A stretch of DNA of 64,000 bases from Mumia xiangluensis (GCF_010994095.1 NZ_WJYO01000002.1:558001-622000); one strand, 5' to 3'. Counted from the first letter of the stretch, positions 8,424-17,894 are shown. Made by a program: numbers and translations. The notes: generated by a model from the letters alone, not told the origin.

Positions 8424-9794
8424 CTAGCCGATGATCGGTCGCTCTTCAGGAAGGTGGAAACGGCGGGGCTGGGCCCGCAGGGCGAGCGCAGACGCGGTCG
8501 CGACGGTGCCGACGCGCCCGATCAGCATCAGGATCATGAGCACCGCCTGCCCGGCGGCCGGGAGGTCCCCGGTGATGCCCATGGACAGACCGGTGGTGCC
8601 GAACGCCGACGTGCACTCGAACAACGCCTGCTCGACGCTGACGGGCGCGACGACGAGCAGCGTCAACGTCGACACGACCACCAGCATCACCGCCAGCAGG
8701 GCGACGGTCAGCGCCTGGCGCAGCGTGCTCGCCCCGATGCGGCGCGAGCCGATGGTCACGTCCGGGTCGCCGCGGACCTCGGCGAGGATCACGAAGCCGA
8801 GGAGGAGGAAGGTCGTGATCTTGATGCCGCCGGCGGTGCTCGCCGAGCCACCGCCGATGAACATCATGATCGTCGCAATGAGGTTCGTCTCCGGGTGCGC
8901 GTCCGCGTAGTCCACCGAGTTGAACCCGCCGGACCGGGGCATGACCCCGCCCTCGAAGGAGGTCACGAGCTTCTCCGCGACCGACTGCGGTCCGAGGGTC
9001 AGCGGGTTCGACCACTCGATGACCGCGAAGAGCACGGTGCCGACGCCGAGGAGCAGGAACGATCCCCAGACCGTCAGCTTGGTGTGGATCGACCAGCGCT
9101 CGGGACGCCGCCAGCCGCGTGAGAGCTCGGCGAGCACGGGGAAGCCCATCGCGCCGACGAACACCGCGATCGAGATCGGGATGATCAGCGCGGCGTCGCC
9201 GGCGTACTGGACGAGGCTGTCGGGGGCGAGCGCGAAACCGGCGTTGTTGAACGCCATCACCGAGTAGAAGATGCCGTGCCACGCGGCCTGGCCCCACCCC
9301 TCGCCGTGGCGCGACTCGAACCCGAACATGAGGACGACGGCGAGCGCGGCCTCGAACCCGAGCATGGTGATGAGGATGCGGCGGAGCAGCGGCACGACCT
9401 CGCCGAGGTTCACGAGGTGGAGGTCCATCTGCGTCGCGAGGCGCGACCGCAGCCCGATGCGGCCGCCGACGACGACGCCGAGGATCGTCGCGAGGGTCAC
9501 GAACCCGAAGCCGCCGATCTGGACCAGCACGAGCACGACCACCTGGCCGAGCGGCGTCCAGTAGGCGGAGATGTCGACGACGGAGAGACCGGTGACGGTC
9601 ACGGCGGACACCGACGTGAAGGCCGCCGGGAGAACCGCTCCGCCCTCGGCCTCCTCGGACCGCATCCCCGGCAGCAGCAGGATCAGCGTGCCGACGATGC
9701 TTCCCACGACGAACGTCGCGGGAAGGATGCGGACGGGGTGCGCCAACGCGGAGAGCAGAGCGCCCCAGCGCGACCGCCGAGAGGACAGTGCCAC
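8424..9794 (-). CDS. Trk/Ktr potassium uptake membrane subunit
   Basis: 456 residues, TrkH/KtrB family: four M1-P-M2 repeats with filter-like segments such as TVTGLSVVD, AFNNAGFAL, GGSASTAGGIK and CTSAFGTTGLS, each supplying a Gly of the selectivity filter. K+ uptake across the cytoplasmic membrane, gated by the adjacent TrkA-like protein. Length and single-RCK partner fit KtrB better than TrkH. Start MALSSRRSRWG places a short basic tail before helix 1. Confidence 0.93.
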   Translation of the reverse strand: MALSSRRSRWGALLSALAHPVRILPATFVVGSIVGTLILLLPGMRSEEAEGGAVLPAAFTSVSAVTVTGLSVVDISAYWTPLGQVVVLVLVQIGGFGFVTLATILGVVVGGRIGLRSRLATQMDLHLVNLGEVVPLLRRILITMLGFEAALAVVLMFGFESRHGEGWGQAAWHGIFYSVMAFNNAGFALAPDSLVQYAGDAALIIPISIAVFVGAMGFPVLAELSRGWRRPERWSIHTKLTVWGSFLLLGVGTVLFAVIEWSNPLTLGPQSVAEKLVTSFEGGVMPRSGGFNSVDYADAHPETNLIATIMMFIGGGSASTAGGIKITTFLLLGFVILAEVRGDPDVTIGSRRIGASTLRQALTVALLAVMLVVVSTLTLLVVAPVSVEQALFECTSAFGTTGLSMGITGDLPAAGQAVLMILMLIGRVGTVATASALALRAQPRRFHLPEERPIIG

Positions 9795-9803
9795 GCGGGC
9801 AGG

Positions 9804-10838
9804 CTACCCCGTCACGGACCGCTGCGGGCGCGGAGCCATGGTGCTCGACCGGACGAGCAGCTCGACGGTCACCTCGGCGTGGACGGGTTCGCGGGTGTCG
9901 GGCTCCTGGCCGAGCTGGCGCAGCAGGAGCGTCGCCGCGCGTGTCGCCTGCTTGCGGACGTGCTGGTCGACAGTGGTCAGCCCGAACACGTCTCCGAGGT
10001 CGTGACCGTCGATCCCGACCACGGACACGTCGCGGGGTACGTCGAGGCCGAGGTCACGCGCAGCGGTGATCGCGCCGATCGCCAGCTCGTCGGACGCGGC
10101 GGAGATCGCGGTGGGGCGCAGCCTCGGGTCGGCGAGCAGCCGCTTGGCGGCGGCGTACCCGTCCTGGGTGGTGAAACCGCCGAGGGCGATGAGGGCGGGG
10201 ACGATCTCGATGCCGGCGGCGCGTACGGCGTCGGCGTAGCCGCCCTGGCGCGTGGTCGCCAGTGCGAAGTCACCGGCTCCCTCCCACCCGATGTGCGCGA
10301 TCCGGCGGTGGCCGAGCGCCACGAGGTGCTCGGTCGCCAGCCGCGCGGCAGCGAAGTCGTCGATGCTGACCGTCGACACCCCCGGGATCACACCGCCGAT
10401 GCAGACGATGGGGGTGCCGACCCGGAGCAGGTCGGCGCGCTCGGCGTCGTCGAGCTCGAGCGCGACCGCGAGCATGCCGTCGATGCGCTTGCGGAGCAGG
10501 AAGTCGCTGAGCACGAGGTCACGCTCGCGCTTGCCGCCACCGAGGTAGTAGAGCGTCAGGTCGTAGCCCTCGGCCGCGAGCACGGTCGACGCGGTCTCGA
10601 TCACGGTGCTGAAGAACCAGCGGTTGACCCACGGGACGACCATGCCGATGTTCTTGCTGCGCCCCGACGCCAGGCTCGCGGCGTTGTAGGACGCGACGTA
10701 GCCCAGGTCGCGAGCCGCCTGCTCGCTCTGCGTACGTGCCGCGTCGGAGACGTGACCTCGGCCGCTGAGCGCCCGCGAGACCGTCGCGACCGACAGCCCC
10801 GCGCGCTCGGCGACGTCCTTGATGGTCACGCTGGCCAC
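9804..10838 (-). CDS. LacI-family repressor of the sugar ABC/GH13 locus
   Basis: 344 residues. N-terminal HTH VTIKDVAERAGLSVATVSRA (residues 4-23), hinge helix near 48-60, then a periplasmic-binding-protein-like effector domain. GTG start with GAGGAGG 10 nt upstream. It is the last gene of the alpha-glucosidase unit (15 bp after it), and two LacI-type operators lie in the divergent promoter at 12607 and 12773, so it most likely represses both that gene and the ABC importer until an oligosaccharide inducer binds. Confidence 0.92.
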   Translation of the reverse strand: MASVTIKDVAERAGLSVATVSRALSGRGHVSDAARTQSEQAARDLGYVASYNAASLASGRSKNIGMVVPWVNRWFFSTVIETASTVLAAEGYDLTLYYLGGGKRERDLVLSDFLLRKRIDGMLAVALELDDAERADLLRVGTPIVCIGGVIPGVSTVSIDDFAAARLATEHLVALGHRRIAHIGWEGAGDFALATTRQGGYADAVRAAGIEIVPALIALGGFTTQDGYAAAKRLLADPRLRPTAISAASDELAIGAITAARDLGLDVPRDVSVVGIDGHDLGDVFGLTTVDQHVRKQATRAATLLLRQLGQEPDTREPVHAEVTVELLVRSSTMAPRPQRSVTG

Positions 10839-10853
10839 GAGCGTCGGACCTCC

Positions 10854-12563
10854 TCAGGCCGGGTGCGACGGCACGTGGAACCACGCGACCGCGTCAGGGG
10901 CGAGCTGCCCGTCGTGCACCGCGGACGGGACGCTCTCGAGCAGCACCGGCTCGGCGCCGACGGCGACCGGGTGGTCCGACAGGTTGGCGACCACGAGCAC
11001 CTCTCCGTTGACGAAGGCCAGCACCGCAGGCTCGTCGGTGCGGACCCAAACTAGCGAACCCGAGCCGAGCGCGAGGGTCTTTCTCGTCGCGAGCGCGTGC
11101 GTGTACAGCGACAGCGTCGACGTGGCATCGGCACGCTGGACGTCACGGGCGTAGCGACGCCAGGTCTCGGGCTGTGGGAGCCACGACAGGCCGCTGTCGT
11201 TGAACCCGTACGCCGGCGCGTCGGCCTCCCACGGGATCGGCACCCGGCAGCCGTCCCGGCCGACGACCGCGCCCGCGCTGCGCAGGAAGTACGGGTCGCG
11301 GCGTGCGTCGTCGGGAATGTCGAGGACCTCGGGAAGCCCGAGCTCCTCCCCCTGGTAGACGTAGACCGCGCCGGGCAGGGCCGTCATGAGAGCAGCGGCT
11401 GCGCGGGCCCGACGCTCCCCGAGTGCGGGATCCAGCGGCGTACCGGCCCGGATGCCGTGTCCGAGGTCGACGTGAACGCCGTCGAGCAGGGCGAAGCGGG
11501 TCGCGTGACGGGTGACGTCGTGGTTCGAGAGCACCCAGGTGCTGGGGGCGCCGACGCCGCCGAACGCCGCGAGGGACTCGTCGATCACGCTGCGGAGCCG
11601 GTCCGCCTCCCACGGCGCGTGGAGGTACGCGAAGTTGAAGGCCTGGTGCATCTCGCGGGGGCGGACCCACTTCGCGGCGCGCGCGAGGGGTGCGACGTTC
11701 GCCTCGGCGCACAGGATCCGGTCGGGGCCCCAGGACTCGAGTCGCTCCCGCCACCGCTCGTACACCGCGTGCACCCCGGGCTGGTCGAACATCGGTGCGT
11801 CCTCGCCAGGGAAGCCGGGGCTGCTCGCACCGTCCGCGCGGCCACCCCAGTCGGGCAGCCCGGGCGCCTTGACGAGCGCGTGCGCGACGTCGACGCGGAA
11901 CCCGTCGACACCACGGGCGAGCCAGAAGTCGAGGACGTCGTCGAAGTACGCACGGACGCCGTCGTCGTCCCAGTTGAAGTCGGGCTGCGACGGGTCGAAC
12001 AGGTGGAGGTACCACTGGCCGGGGCGGCCGTCGGCCTCGGTCACCCGGGTCCACGCCGGCCCGCCGAAGTGCGACTGCCAGTCGTTCGGCGGCAGCTCGC
12101 CGGACTCGCCGCGGCCGTCGCGGAAGTGGAAGTGCCCGCGCTCGCGGCTGCCGGGCGCGGCGGCCAGCGCCGCCTGGAACATCGCGTGGTCGCTCGAGCA
12201 GTGGTTGGGGACGAGGTCGACGATCACGCGTACGCCGTGGGCGTGCGCGGCCTCGACCACGGCGTCGAAGTCGGCGAGCGTCCCGAACATCGGGTCGACG
12301 GCGCAGTAGTCGCTGACGTCGTACCCGCCGTCACGCTGCGGCGACGGGTAGAACGGTGACAGCCAGACGGCGTCGACGCCCAGCTCCGCCAGTGACGGCA
12401 CACGCGCCGCGATGCCCGGAAGGTCGCCGGTGCCGTCGCCGTCTCCGTCGGCGAACGAGCGCGGGTAGACCTGGTAGACGACGGCGTCACGCCACCAGCC
12501 GCGCTCGTCTGTGGGGCGAGCCTGCGGCGTGGGTCCGTCGGTGCGAGGGGCCACGTCGATCAC
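10854..12563 (-). CDS. GH13 alpha-glucosidase / oligo-glucosidase
   Basis: 569 residues from a GTG at 12563 with AAGGAG 7 nt upstream; the open frame extends further but without a ribosome site and through the operator. (beta/alpha)8 barrel: VYQVYPRSF, VDLVPNH, nucleophile Asp in GFRVDVAHAL, acid/base Glu in ILCAEANV and the third Asp in LSNHDVTRH are all visible. Cytoplasmic (no signal), so it hydrolyses alpha-linked oligosaccharides imported by the divergent ABC system. Maltose or a related alpha-glucoside is the likely substrate; exact linkage unknown. Confidence 0.92.
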   Translation of the reverse strand: MIDVAPRTDGPTPQARPTDERGWWRDAVVYQVYPRSFADGDGDGTGDLPGIAARVPSLAELGVDAVWLSPFYPSPQRDGGYDVSDYCAVDPMFGTLADFDAVVEAAHAHGVRVIVDLVPNHCSSDHAMFQAALAAAPGSRERGHFHFRDGRGESGELPPNDWQSHFGGPAWTRVTEADGRPGQWYLHLFDPSQPDFNWDDDGVRAYFDDVLDFWLARGVDGFRVDVAHALVKAPGLPDWGGRADGASSPGFPGEDAPMFDQPGVHAVYERWRERLESWGPDRILCAEANVAPLARAAKWVRPREMHQAFNFAYLHAPWEADRLRSVIDESLAAFGGVGAPSTWVLSNHDVTRHATRFALLDGVHVDLGHGIRAGTPLDPALGERRARAAAALMTALPGAVYVYQGEELGLPEVLDIPDDARRDPYFLRSAGAVVGRDGCRVPIPWEADAPAYGFNDSGLSWLPQPETWRRYARDVQRADATSTLSLYTHALATRKTLALGSGSLVWVRTDEPAVLAFVNGEVLVVANLSDHPVAVGAEPVLLESVPSAVHDGQLAPDAVAWFHVPSHPA

Positions 12564-12606
12564 GTCGGTGCTCCTTGGAGGGCGGAGAGGAAGATGGACC
12601 GGATGT

Positions 12607-12786
12607 TGGAAGCGATTACACCATAGCCTCGCGCCGTGCGGTCGCAAGGGCGAACACAGGCAGAGTTCCCTTCACTCCTGCAATAACAGTGATCGAACGC
12701 CGCGCGTTATCGAACTGTTGCGATCAGGTTTCAAGCTTGCTCTTGCCAGGAGCGCGTTCGGTGACCTAGAAATGGAACCGATTCCA
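12607..12786. promoter_or_regulatory. Two LacI-type operators in divergent promoter
   Basis: TGGAAGCGATTACA at 12607-12620 and TGGAACCGATTCCA at 12773-12786 both fit the LacI/CcpA-type pattern TGNAANCGNTNNCA. The second abuts a -10-like TAGAAA (12767-12772) with TTGCCA 18 bp upstream, covering the malE start point. The first overlaps a reverse promoter reading TTGCGA, 16 bp, TATGGT for the glucosidase. Spacing between centres is 166 bp, compatible with looping by a tetramer. Between them (12621-12772) no gene was seen. Confidence 0.8.
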
Positions 12787-12808
12787 CTACCTCGAAGGAG
12801 CAATCCTC

Positions 12809-14059
12809 ATGCTGGTGAACCGCAGACGCGTCCTGGCCACTGGTGCCCTGGCCGTCGCCTCATCACTCCTGCTCGGCGCCTGCGGGTCGTCCGACGACTC
12901 GGGCTCGGACGACTCGTCGTCGGGTTCGACCACCCTCACGATGTGGGTCGACGCCGAGCGCGCACCGGCACTGAAGGATGCAGCGGCGTCCTTCAAGAAG
13001 GACAAGGACGTCGAGGTCAAGCTCGTCATCAAGGACTTCCAGTCCGCCCGCGACGACTTCATCACCCAGGTCCCGACCGGCAAGGGTCCCGACATGATCG
13101 TCGGCCCGCACGACTGGGTCGGGAAGTTCGTCCAGAACGGCGTCGTCGCGCCGCTGGAGCTCGGCGACAAGGCCGGCGACTTCGAGGACGCAGCGGTCCA
13201 GGCGATGACGTACGAGGGCAAGACGTACGGGCTCCCCTACGCGATCGAGAACGTCGCGCTCGTCCGCAACACGGCACTCCTCGACACGCCCGCCCAGACG
13301 ATGGACGACGTGGTGGCTGCCGGCAACGGCGTCGTGAAGGCCGGCAAGGCGAAGTACCCGTTCCTCGTCGGGCTCGACCCCAAGCAGGGCGACCCCTACC
13401 ACCTCTACGGCATCCAGACCTCGTACGGCGCACCCGTCTTCGAGCGCAACGACGCCGGCGACTACGACCCGAACCAGCTCGGTCTCGGCAACCCCGGCGG
13501 TGTCGAGTTCGCCAAGGACCTCGCCGCCTGGTCCAAGGCCGGCGCGCTGAACCCCAGCATCACCGGCGACATCGCCAAGACGGCGTTCAACAAGGGTGAG
13601 TCCCCCTACTTCCTCACTGGCCCGTGGAACGTCCCGGACATGCAGAAGGCCGGTCTCGAGATCGCGATCGACCCGATCCCGACCGGCGGCGACGAGGCCG
13701 CGACCCCGTTCATCGGCGTCAACGGCTTCTTCATCAGCTCCAAGGCCACCAACGCCCTCGCGGCGAGCGAGTTCGTCCTGAACTACCTCAGCACCGAGGA
13801 CGCGCAGGACGCGCTGTTCAAGACCGGCGGCCGCCCGCCGGCGCTCAAGGCGTCGTTCGAGAAGGCCGCCTCCGACCCGATCGTCGCCGCGTTCGGTGAG
13901 ATCGGCAAGACCGGTGCACCGATGCCGGCCATCCCGCAGATGGACGCGGTGTGGGCCGACTGGGGCGCCACCGAGCTCGACATCATCAAGGGCAAGGTCG
14001 ACCCCGCGACGGCCTGGCCGAAGATGGTCCAGAGCGTCCAGTCGAAGGTCGCCGGCTGA
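12809..14059 (+). CDS. Maltose-type ABC transporter substrate-binding lipoprotein
   Basis: 416 residues. Lipoprotein signal with lipobox LLGAC (Cys about residue 28) and a Ser/Asp-rich linker, then a family 1 solute-binding fold resembling MalE: TLTMWVDAERAPAL, GKGPDMIVGPHDW, YGLPYAIENVAL, GPWNVPDM. GAAGGAG lies 8 nt before the ATG. Captures an oligosaccharide for the MalFG-like permease encoded next. Repressed by the LacI protein through the operator at 12773. Confidence 0.93.
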   Translation: MLVNRRRVLATGALAVASSLLLGACGSSDDSGSDDSSSGSTTLTMWVDAERAPALKDAAASFKKDKDVEVKLVIKDFQSARDDFITQVPTGKGPDMIVGPHDWVGKFVQNGVVAPLELGDKAGDFEDAAVQAMTYEGKTYGLPYAIENVALVRNTALLDTPAQTMDDVVAAGNGVVKAGKAKYPFLVGLDPKQGDPYHLYGIQTSYGAPVFERNDAGDYDPNQLGLGNPGGVEFAKDLAAWSKAGALNPSITGDIAKTAFNKGESPYFLTGPWNVPDMQKAGLEIAIDPIPTGGDEAATPFIGVNGFFISSKATNALAASEFVLNYLSTEDAQDALFKTGGRPPALKASFEKAASDPIVAAFGEIGKTGAPMPAIPQMDAVWADWGATELDIIKGKVDPATAWPKMVQSVQSKVAG

Positions 14060-14074
14060 TCCACAGCCACTGAC

Positions 14075-14103
14075 GGCCGGGGAGCGTCGCTCGCTCCCCG
14101 GCC
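14075..14103 (+). terminator. Intercistronic hairpin between malE- and malF-like genes
   Basis: Perfect 12-bp stem (arm GGCCGGGGAGCG) with a 5-nt loop, starting 16 nt after the binding-protein stop. No U-run follows. Such hairpins commonly stabilise the malE message or partially terminate, giving more binding protein than permease. Confidence 0.7.
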
Positions 14104-14152
14104 GCCGTGCTTCTCCCCACCCTGCTGCCCCGCCCCTGGAGGACCCCGCCCC

Positions 14153-15745
14153 ATGACGCCCACCGACGAACGACGCGGTCTGCGGGCTCGCCTGAGCCGA
14201 CCCGGCGAGACCGACGGGCTGGTCGGGATCCTCGTGAAGATCGTGCTCCTGGGGCTGGTCGACGCGATCGCGATCTACGCGGTGTTCGTGCTCGCCGCGC
14301 AGGAGAAGTGGGCGGTCCTCGCCGTCGCGGTCGTCCTGACGGTCGGCGTCAACGTCGTCTACCTGCGGCGAGACGGTCTCCCCGCGAAGTACCTCGCACC
14401 CGGAATCACCCTCCTGCTGATCTTCCAGGTGTTCGTGATGGTCTACACCGGCTACATCGCGTTCACCAACGCCGGCGACGGCCACAACAGCACGAAGAGC
14501 GACGCGATCGAGGCCATCGCCACCAAGGGCCAGGAGCGCGTCCCGGACTCCCCCCAGTACCAGCTGTCGGTGCTCGAGAAGCGTGCGTCCCTCTGGTTCC
14601 TGGTCACCGCGCCCGACGGCACGGTCGCGCTCGGCTCGTCCGAGGAGCCGCTCGAGGAGGTCGACGACGCCGAGGTCGACGGCAGCGGCAAGGCGGTCTC
14701 CGTCGACGGCTACTCCACCCTGTCGTTCGAGGAGCTGCTCGACCAGCAGGACGAGATCCTCGCGGTCGCCGTCCCGGTGTCCGACAACCCGTCCGACGGC
14801 AGCCTTCGTACGGCAGACGGAAGCACCGCGTACGAGTACCGCTCCAACCTCACCTACGACGAGGCCGCCGACACGTTCACCGACACCACGACCGGCACCG
14901 TCTACCGCGACGGGGGCGAGGGGTCGTACGTGTCGGACGACGGCGAGGCGCTGGTGCCCGGCTGGAAGATCAACGTCGGCCTCGACAACTTCCGCCGAGC
15001 GGTCGAGACGCCACAGCTGCGCGACTCGCTCCTCGCCGTGATCGCCTGGACGTTCGTGTTCGCCACGCTGTCGGTCGCCCTGGTCTTCGGGCTCGGCCTG
15101 TTCCTCGCGATGGTGTTCAACGTCGCCAGCATGCGCGGCAAGAAGTTCTACCGGGTGATGCTGATCCTCCCCTACGCCTTCCCCGCGTTCCTGTCGGGCC
15201 TCGTCTGGGCCGGACTGCTCAACACCGAGTTCGGCTTCATCAACCAGGTCCTGCTCGGCGGCGCCGACATCGAGTGGCTGACCGATCCGTGGCTCGCACG
15301 GTTCAGCGTGCTGTTCGTCAACCTCTGGCTCGGCTTCCCGTACATGTTCCTCGTCTGCACCGGTGCGCTGCAGTCGATCCCGGACGAGATGAACGAGGCC
15401 GCTCGCATGGACGGCGCCAGCCCGTGGCGCGCGTTCAGGGCGGTGAAGCTCCCGCTGCTGCTGGTGTCGGTGGCGCCGCTGCTCATCACGACGTTCGCCT
15501 ACAACTTCAACAACTTCAACGTGATCTACATGCTGACGCGGGGTGGTCCTCGGTTCGAGGACACGACGAGCGACATCGGGGCTACCGACCTGCTGATCAC
15601 GATGGTCTACAAGGTCGCCTTCGGGACGGGCACGGGCCGTGACTACGGCCTCGCCAGCGCGCTCTCCATCATCATCTTCGTCGTCATCGGCGTCATCGCG
15701 GCGCTGCTCTTCCGCCGTACCACGGCTCTGGAGGACATCCACTGA
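14153..15745 (+). CDS. Maltose-type ABC transporter permease, MalF-like
   Basis: 530 residues. Three N-terminal helices (about 20-110), then a large extracytoplasmic insertion (about 115-280, acidic, including GYIAFTNAGDGHN) as in MalF, then the binding-protein-dependent permease domain with the EAA loop EMNEAARMDGASPWRAF (about 415). Partner of the MalG-like protein; the two genes overlap by 1 nt at 15745. No MalK/MsiK ATPase lies nearby, so a shared genomic MsiK-like ATPase is inferred. Confidence 0.92.
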   Translation: MTPTDERRGLRARLSRPGETDGLVGILVKIVLLGLVDAIAIYAVFVLAAQEKWAVLAVAVVLTVGVNVVYLRRDGLPAKYLAPGITLLLIFQVFVMVYTGYIAFTNAGDGHNSTKSDAIEAIATKGQERVPDSPQYQLSVLEKRASLWFLVTAPDGTVALGSSEEPLEEVDDAEVDGSGKAVSVDGYSTLSFEELLDQQDEILAVAVPVSDNPSDGSLRTADGSTAYEYRSNLTYDEAADTFTDTTTGTVYRDGGEGSYVSDDGEALVPGWKINVGLDNFRRAVETPQLRDSLLAVIAWTFVFATLSVALVFGLGLFLAMVFNVASMRGKKFYRVMLILPYAFPAFLSGLVWAGLLNTEFGFINQVLLGGADIEWLTDPWLARFSVLFVNLWLGFPYMFLVCTGALQSIPDEMNEAARMDGASPWRAFRAVKLPLLLVSVAPLLITTFAYNFNNFNVIYMLTRGGPRFEDTTSDIGATDLLITMVYKVAFGTGTGRDYGLASALSIIIFVVIGVIAALLFRRTTALEDIH

Positions 15746-16626
15746 TGAGCACCGTCCCCGCACCGCGCCGCCGCACGTTCCGCCGGTGGTTCACCGACCT
15801 CGGCTGGCGCCACCTGGTCGGCATCGCCGTCACCGTGTACGCCGCGTTCCCGATCCTGTACGTCGTCTCGGCCTCGCTCGACCCGTCCGGCACCCTGGCG
15901 GGCAGCTCGCGGCTGTTCAGCACGATCGACCTCAGCAACTACCGCGACCTGTTCACCGACCCGTCCAGGCCGTACGGCCGCTGGTTCGTGAACACGCTCG
16001 TCGTGGGGGGCGTGACGGCGATCGGCACGGTGTTCCTCGGTGCCCTCGCCGCGTACGCGTTCTCCCGCATGCGCTTCTCGGGACGCCGGGTCGGGCTGCT
16101 GACGCTGATGCTCGTGCAGATGTTCCCGCAGATGCTGGCCGTGGTCGCGATCTTCATCCTGATGTCGACGATCGGCGACGTGTTCCCCGCGATCGGAATC
16201 GGGACGCACGCAGGGCTGATCCTCGTCTACCTCGGCGGCGCGCTGGGGGTGAACACCTATCTGATGTACGGGTTCTTCAACACGGTGCCGGTCTCGATCG
16301 ACGAGGCCGCGCGCCTCGACGGGGCGAGTCACGCGCAGGTGTTCTTCGGGATCATCCTGAGGCTCGTCACGCCGATCCTCGCGGTCGTCGGGCTGCTCGC
16401 GTTCATCACGGCGACGAGCGAGTTCATCATCGCCAGCGTGTTCCTCACCGACCCGGACCAGCAGACGCTCGCCGTCGGCCTGTTCGGCTACGTGTCCGAG
16501 CAGACGTCGACGAACTGGTCGATCTTCGCAGCAGGCGCGGTGCTTGCGGCGATCCCGGTGATGGCGGTGTTCCTGGCGCTGCAGCGCTACATCGTCAACG
16601 GCCTGGTGTCGGGCTCGGTGAAGTAG
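15745..16626 (+). CDS. Maltose-type ABC transporter permease, MalG-like
   Basis: 293 residues, six hydrophobic helices; EAA loop SIDEAARLDGASHAQVFFGI near residue 190 contacts the ATPase. Start overlaps the stop of the MalF-like gene. Last gene of the importer operon; its 3' end overlaps the convergent BenE-like gene by 32 bp. Works with the MalF-like and MalE-like proteins to import oligosaccharide. Confidence 0.93.
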   Translation: MSTVPAPRRRTFRRWFTDLGWRHLVGIAVTVYAAFPILYVVSASLDPSGTLAGSSRLFSTIDLSNYRDLFTDPSRPYGRWFVNTLVVGGVTAIGTVFLGALAAYAFSRMRFSGRRVGLLTLMLVQMFPQMLAVVAIFILMSTIGDVFPAIGIGTHAGLILVYLGGALGVNTYLMYGFFNTVPVSIDEAARLDGASHAQVFFGIILRLVTPILAVVGLLAFITATSEFIIASVFLTDPDQQTLAVGLFGYVSEQTSTNWSIFAAGAVLAAIPVMAVFLALQRYIVNGLVSGSVK

Positions 16627-17815
16627 CCGCGTCCTCGTCGGCAGCGTCCGCCCCGCTGGCGCGTCGTACGACGACGGCGTGGACGACGACGCCCGCGACC
16701 AGCGCCCAGAACGCCGCGCCGATCCCTGCGACGGCGACACCGCTCGCAGCGACGACGAACGTCACGACGGCCGGCTCGCGCGGACCCTCGGCGGTGACTG
16801 CGCCGTGCAGCGCCGCCCCCAGCGTGCCGATCAGCGCCAGGCCGGCGACTGCTTCGACGACGCCCGCAGGAGCCGCCACGACGACCGTCGCGAGCGCGGT
16901 CGACCCCAGCGCGATCACGAGGTACGCCCAGCCGGCGGTCTGCGCGGCGATCCACCGCCGCTCCCGCTCAGGGCCGGCCTCGGGACCTGCGGTCATCGCG
17001 GCCGTGATCGCCGCGAGGTTGATCGCGTGCCCGCCACCGGGTGCGCCCACGACCGTGCCGATGCCGGTGGTCGCCATCGCGGCGCGCCACGGGACGGTGA
17101 ACCCGTACGACGCCATCACGGCGACGCCCGGCACGTTCTGCGCGGCCATCGTGACGACGTACAGGGGAAGTGCGATCCCGACGACCGCCTGCCACTCGAG
17201 GGTGGGCGCGGTCAGGGCGAGGTGCGGGAGCAGAGGGCCGTCGAGGGCGTCGCCGTGGCGCGCGAGCCAGATGCCGACGACGACCATCGTCATGGCGAAC
17301 GCCGCGGGTACGGCCCACCGGGGTGCGCGGCGCAGCAGCACGAGCCACGTGAGGACGACCGGCGCGACCAGCCACGGGCTCGTCACGAGCGCCCGGACAG
17401 GTGCCACACACAACGGGAGGAGGACTCCGGCGAGCATCGCGTGGGCGACCGGCTGCGGGATCCGCGCGACGAGCCGGCCCAGCGCCGGCCAGCCCGCGGT
17501 TGCGAGCACGAGCAGCCCGGTCACGACGAACGCGCCGACGGCTGCGGGCCAGCCTCCGTCGGTGGCGGCAGCGCCCGCCAGCATCGCCGCGCCCGGCGTG
17601 GACCATGCCAGCGTGATCGGGAGCCGGTAGCGCCACGACAGGACGATCATGCCGACGGCCTGCGTCACGCAGAGGACCAGCAGGCCCGAGGCTGCCTCGG
17701 TGTCGCTGGCCCCGACGGCACGCAGACCGGCGAGGACGACGGCGAAGGAGCTCGTGAAGCCGACGAGGGCCGTGACGAGGCCTGTCGTGACCGGCGTACG
17801 TCGTGAGGTGCTCAC
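16595..17815 (-). CDS. BenE-like benzoate/aromatic or nucleobase-type membrane transporter
   Basis: 406 residues from a GTG at 17815 with GAAGGAG 7 nt upstream. About 11-12 hydrophobic helices; the segment VGAPGGGHAINLAAITAAM resembles the BenE family (benzoate:H+ symporter) motif. The paired divergent XRE-cupin regulator is the arrangement seen for many BenE genes. Cytoplasmic membrane. The C-terminus runs 32 bp into malG on the opposite strand. Substrate not provable from sequence. Confidence 0.85.
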   Translation of the reverse strand: MSTSRRTPVTTGLVTALVGFTSSFAVVLAGLRAVGASDTEAASGLLVLCVTQAVGMIVLSWRYRLPITLAWSTPGAAMLAGAAATDGGWPAAVGAFVVTGLLVLATAGWPALGRLVARIPQPVAHAMLAGVLLPLCVAPVRALVTSPWLVAPVVLTWLVLLRRAPRWAVPAAFAMTMVVVGIWLARHGDALDGPLLPHLALTAPTLEWQAVVGIALPLYVVTMAAQNVPGVAVMASYGFTVPWRAAMATTGIGTVVGAPGGGHAINLAAITAAMTAGPEAGPERERRWIAAQTAGWAYLVIALGSTALATVVVAAPAGVVEAVAGLALIGTLGAALHGAVTAEGPREPAVVTFVVAASGVAVAGIGAAFWALVAGVVVHAVVVRRASGADAADEDAATSPSPTPGR

Positions 17816-17843
17816 GGGATGCTCCTTCGTGCAAGGATGAGAT

Positions 17844-17877
17844 CGTTCCGCATACAGAACGTTCCGTAACCGGAACG
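17844..17877. promoter_or_regulatory. Inverted repeats between benE-like and XRE genes
   Basis: CGTTCCG at 17844-17850 and again at 17860-17866, the latter forming a perfect 7-4-7 inverted repeat with CGGAACG at 17871-17877; a GAACGTTC palindrome bridges the two. The block sits in the 79-bp divergent promoter, so it is the probable operator of the XRE-cupin regulator. Confidence 0.65.
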
Positions 17878-17894
17878 ATAGCCGATCTAGGAGG

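Noticed and set aside
12564-12647. N-terminal extension of the GH13 enzyme to 12647
   Set aside because: The extra 28 residues are Arg/Pro-rich, cover the LacI operator and promoter, and lack a ribosome site; GTG 12563 has AAGGAG.
12863-15763. A 966-codon open frame on the reverse strand opposite the sugar ABC genes
   Set aside because: It is antisense to three well-recognised genes, has the Asp/Glu/Arg/Val-rich composition expected from reading GC-rich genes backwards, and shows no domain.
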